Shown here in pieces: positions 60,062-61,750 of a stretch of DNA of 61,750 nucleotides. Source of the stretch: Nocardioides albidus (GTDB taxonomy: Bacteria; Actinomycetota; Actinomycetes; Propionibacteriales; Nocardioidaceae). The position numbers were made by a program, and so were the translations under genes. Within the stretch, counting starts at the first letter, position 1; every line of letters begins with the position of its first letter. The stretch is from positions 49,017 through 110,766 of the forward strand of contig NZ_VDMP01000013.1 of assembly GCF_006335005.1 (NCBI RefSeq), read 5' to 3'. The notes under the pieces are model-generated. The model was not told the DNA's origin. It saw only the letters and a program-made list of their open reading frames with translations, and did no database searches.

Positions 60062-61615
60062 TCAGTTGACCTGGCGGGTGTAGCCCTCCCAGTACGGCGC
60101 GCGCAGCTTGAACTTCTGCAGCTTGCCGGTCGCGGTGCGGGCCAGCTCGTCGCGGAACTCGACCGACGTCGGCGCCTTGTAGCCGGCCAGCCGGTCCTTG
60201 CACCACCGGATCAGCTCCGCCTCCATCTCTGGCCCGGGGGTCGCGTCGCCGGTGAGCACGACGAGCGCCTTGATGGTCTCGCCCCACTTCTCGCTCGGCA
60301 CGCCGATCACCGCGACCTCGGCCACGGCCGGGTGGGAGAAGAGGGTGTCCTCGACCTCGATCGAGGTGACGTTCTCGCCGCCGGTGATGATGACGTCCTT
60401 CTTGCGGTCCGCGATCGTCAGATAGCCGTCCTCGCCGAGATAGCCGCCGTCCCCGGTGTGGAACCAGCCGCCGGCGAGCGCCGCCGCGGACTCCTCGGGC
60501 TGCTCCCAGTAGCCCTCGAGCACCACGTTGGACCGCGCCAGCACCTCGCCCGCGCCCTCCTCGGTGTCGTCGACGCGCAGCCGCACGCCGATGGCGGGGG
60601 CGCCGGCCCGGGTCAGCCTGTGCGCCCGCTCCTCGGCAGGCAGGTCGTCCCATTCGGCGCGGCTGCGGTTGATGGTCAGCAGCGGCGAGGTCTCCGTGAG
60701 GCCGTAGATCTGGATGAACTCCCAGCCCAGCTCCTCCTGGACCCGGATCACGGTCTTCGTCGGCGGCGGCGCGCCGGCCATGATGATCCGCACCCGGTCG
60801 CGCCCGGGGATCTCGCCCTCCCAGGTCTGGGCGGCCTCCAGTACGGCGGCCGCCACCGCCGGGGCGGCGCACATCACCGTGACGCCGTGGTCGCGCACCC
60901 GGCGCAGGATCTCGGCGCCGTCCACCTTGCGCAGCACGATGTGCTGCGCACCGACGCCGGTCATCGCGAAGGGCATCCCCCAGCCGTTGGCGTGGAACAT
61001 CGGGAGGGTGTGCAGGTAGACGTCGCGGTCGCTGATCCCGGCGTGCAGGCCGAAGGTGACCGCGTTGACCCAGATGTTGCGGTGGGTGATCTGCACACCC
61101 TTCGGGCGGGCGGTCGTGCCGGACGTGTAGTTGATCGTCGCGGTCGCGCTCTCGTCGTACTCCCAGGCCTTCGGCTCGGCGCCGGGCGCGGCGTAGAGCG
61201 CATCGTCGTCGCCGAGCACGAACCGCTGCTCGCACCGCACTCCGGCGAGCGTCTCCTCCAGCTCCGGGTCGAGATAGAGCACGCGCGCCCCCGAGTGCTC
61301 GACGATGTACTGCACCTCGTCGGGGCTGAGCCGGAAGTTGACCGGCACCAGCACCCGCCCCGACCCGCTGACACCGAAGAACGACGTGAGCAGGCGGCTG
61401 CTGTTGTGGCTGACGATCGCGACCCGCTCGCCGACGCCGATGCCGAGCTCGTCGAGCTTGGCGGCCTGGCGGCGCGCCAGCTCGCCGATCTGCGCATAGG
61501 TCAGCTCGCCCTGGCTGGGCGCGGGCTGGGTCGGCTCGTCGACGACCCCGACCCGCTCGCCGTACACCTGGACGGCTCGGTCGAGGAAGTCGTTGACGCT
61601 GAACGGGACGAACAC
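60062..61615 (-). CDS. AMP-forming acyl-CoA synthetase (class I adenylate-forming)
   Basis: 517 residues from GTG 61615, with AGGAGG 7 bases upstream; the longer frame to 61657 is less likely. P-loop NYTSGTTARPKGVQITHRN, core IYGLTETSPLLTINR, hinge ADRKKDVIITGGENVTSIEV, and catalytic lysine in RTATGKLQKFKLR. It activates a carboxylic acid with ATP and joins it to CoA. Sequence fits medium-chain or 3-(methylthio)propionyl-type ligases, but the acid is unknown. The 135 bases upstream to the window end show no gene. Confidence 0.93.
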   Translation of the reverse strand: MFVPFSVNDFLDRAVQVYGERVGVVDEPTQPAPSQGELTYAQIGELARRQAAKLDELGIGVGERVAIVSHNSSRLLTSFFGVSGSGRVLVPVNFRLSPDEVQYIVEHSGARVLYLDPELEETLAGVRCEQRFVLGDDDALYAAPGAEPKAWEYDESATATINYTSGTTARPKGVQITHRNIWVNAVTFGLHAGISDRDVYLHTLPMFHANGWGMPFAMTGVGAQHIVLRKVDGAEILRRVRDHGVTVMCAAPAVAAAVLEAAQTWEGEIPGRDRVRIIMAGAPPPTKTVIRVQEELGWEFIQIYGLTETSPLLTINRSRAEWDDLPAEERAHRLTRAGAPAIGVRLRVDDTEEGAGEVLARSNVVLEGYWEQPEESAAALAGGWFHTGDGGYLGEDGYLTIADRKKDVIITGGENVTSIEVEDTLFSHPAVAEVAVIGVPSEKWGETIKALVVLTGDATPGPEMEAELIRWCKDRLAGYKAPTSVEFRDELARTATGKLQKFKLRAPYWEGYTRQVN

Positions 61616-61750
61616 GCGGGGCCTCCTGCAGGACGCACGGGATGTGACACCCACCACCCTAGGCCTGCCGGACCTCCTTCCACCCCCTCGAAAGGAGGCT
61701 CCCGCGTACCGGCCGGCAGCGTGGCGCCCCGCGGCGAAGCCGCGTCGGAG

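Overview
This is about 62 kb of very GC-rich DNA with dense, mostly short-gapped genes, many GTG starts and frequent 4-base stop/start overlaps. The gene content points to an actinobacterium, probably Nocardioides or a close relative. Supporting signs are a mycothiol-type DinB/MDMPI protein, a fused RNase H/phosphatase beside a zinc-ribbon protein and a Nif3-like protein (an actinobacterial block), a fused CobIJ, and a fused ChlI/ChlD-type chelatase subunit. The genus is inference. No rRNA, tRNA, CRISPR array, transposase or phage gene was seen.

Region 1 (1-10.7 kb) is a mixed block. It holds the start of an FAD-linked oxidoreductase, a large LuxR-family ATPase regulator whose stop codon lies in a 12-bp tandem repeat, small membrane and secreted proteins, the RNase P RNA gene (rnpB), a TetR regulator divergent from a thioesterase with a palindromic operator between them, an MDMPI-like protein, a GTPase-like protein, AzlCD amino-acid exporter genes and an ABC-F ATPase.

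Region 2 (10.7-22.1 kb) is a catabolic gene set, all on the minus strand. In transcription order it is: APC permease, two SDR dehydrogenases, a PuuE-like polysaccharide-deacetylase-fold hydrolase, a PucR regulator, a GMC oxidoreductase with a small partner, an aldehyde dehydrogenase, an NCS1 permease and an agmatinase-family ureohydrolase. It looks like a pathway for a guanidino, ureido or amine compound; the substrate is unknown. Just beyond it, after cspA, a guanidine-III riboswitch precedes an SMR exporter of the guanidinium (Gdx) type.

Region 3 (23.2-58.3 kb) is dominated by aerobic cobalamin (B12) synthesis. cobT-cobS and cobU are separated by a large secreted YDG-repeat protein and are followed by housekeeping genes (RNB nuclease, yaaA, RNase H/phosphatase, zinc ribbon, Nif3). 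Three B12 riboswitches head three transcription units: cobG-H-IJ-L-M-chelatase-bluB-O-B-C (plus strand), cbtB-cbtA-cobD-SDR (plus strand) and cobN-F-ferredoxin-Q-K (minus strand). Nearly every step from precorrin-2 to cobalamin is present. cobA and a cob(II)yrinate reductase are not in the window. CobG lacks the C-terminal part that normally carries the iron-sulfur cysteines. Several Cob proteins contain in-frame palindromic DNA insertions in linker regions. Between the plus- and minus-strand cob units lie a secreted von Willebrand A protein and an HxlR/NmrA-type redox pair.

Region 4 (58.3 kb to the end) has a small uncharacterised protein, a beta-lactamase-fold serine hydrolase and an acyl-CoA ligase.
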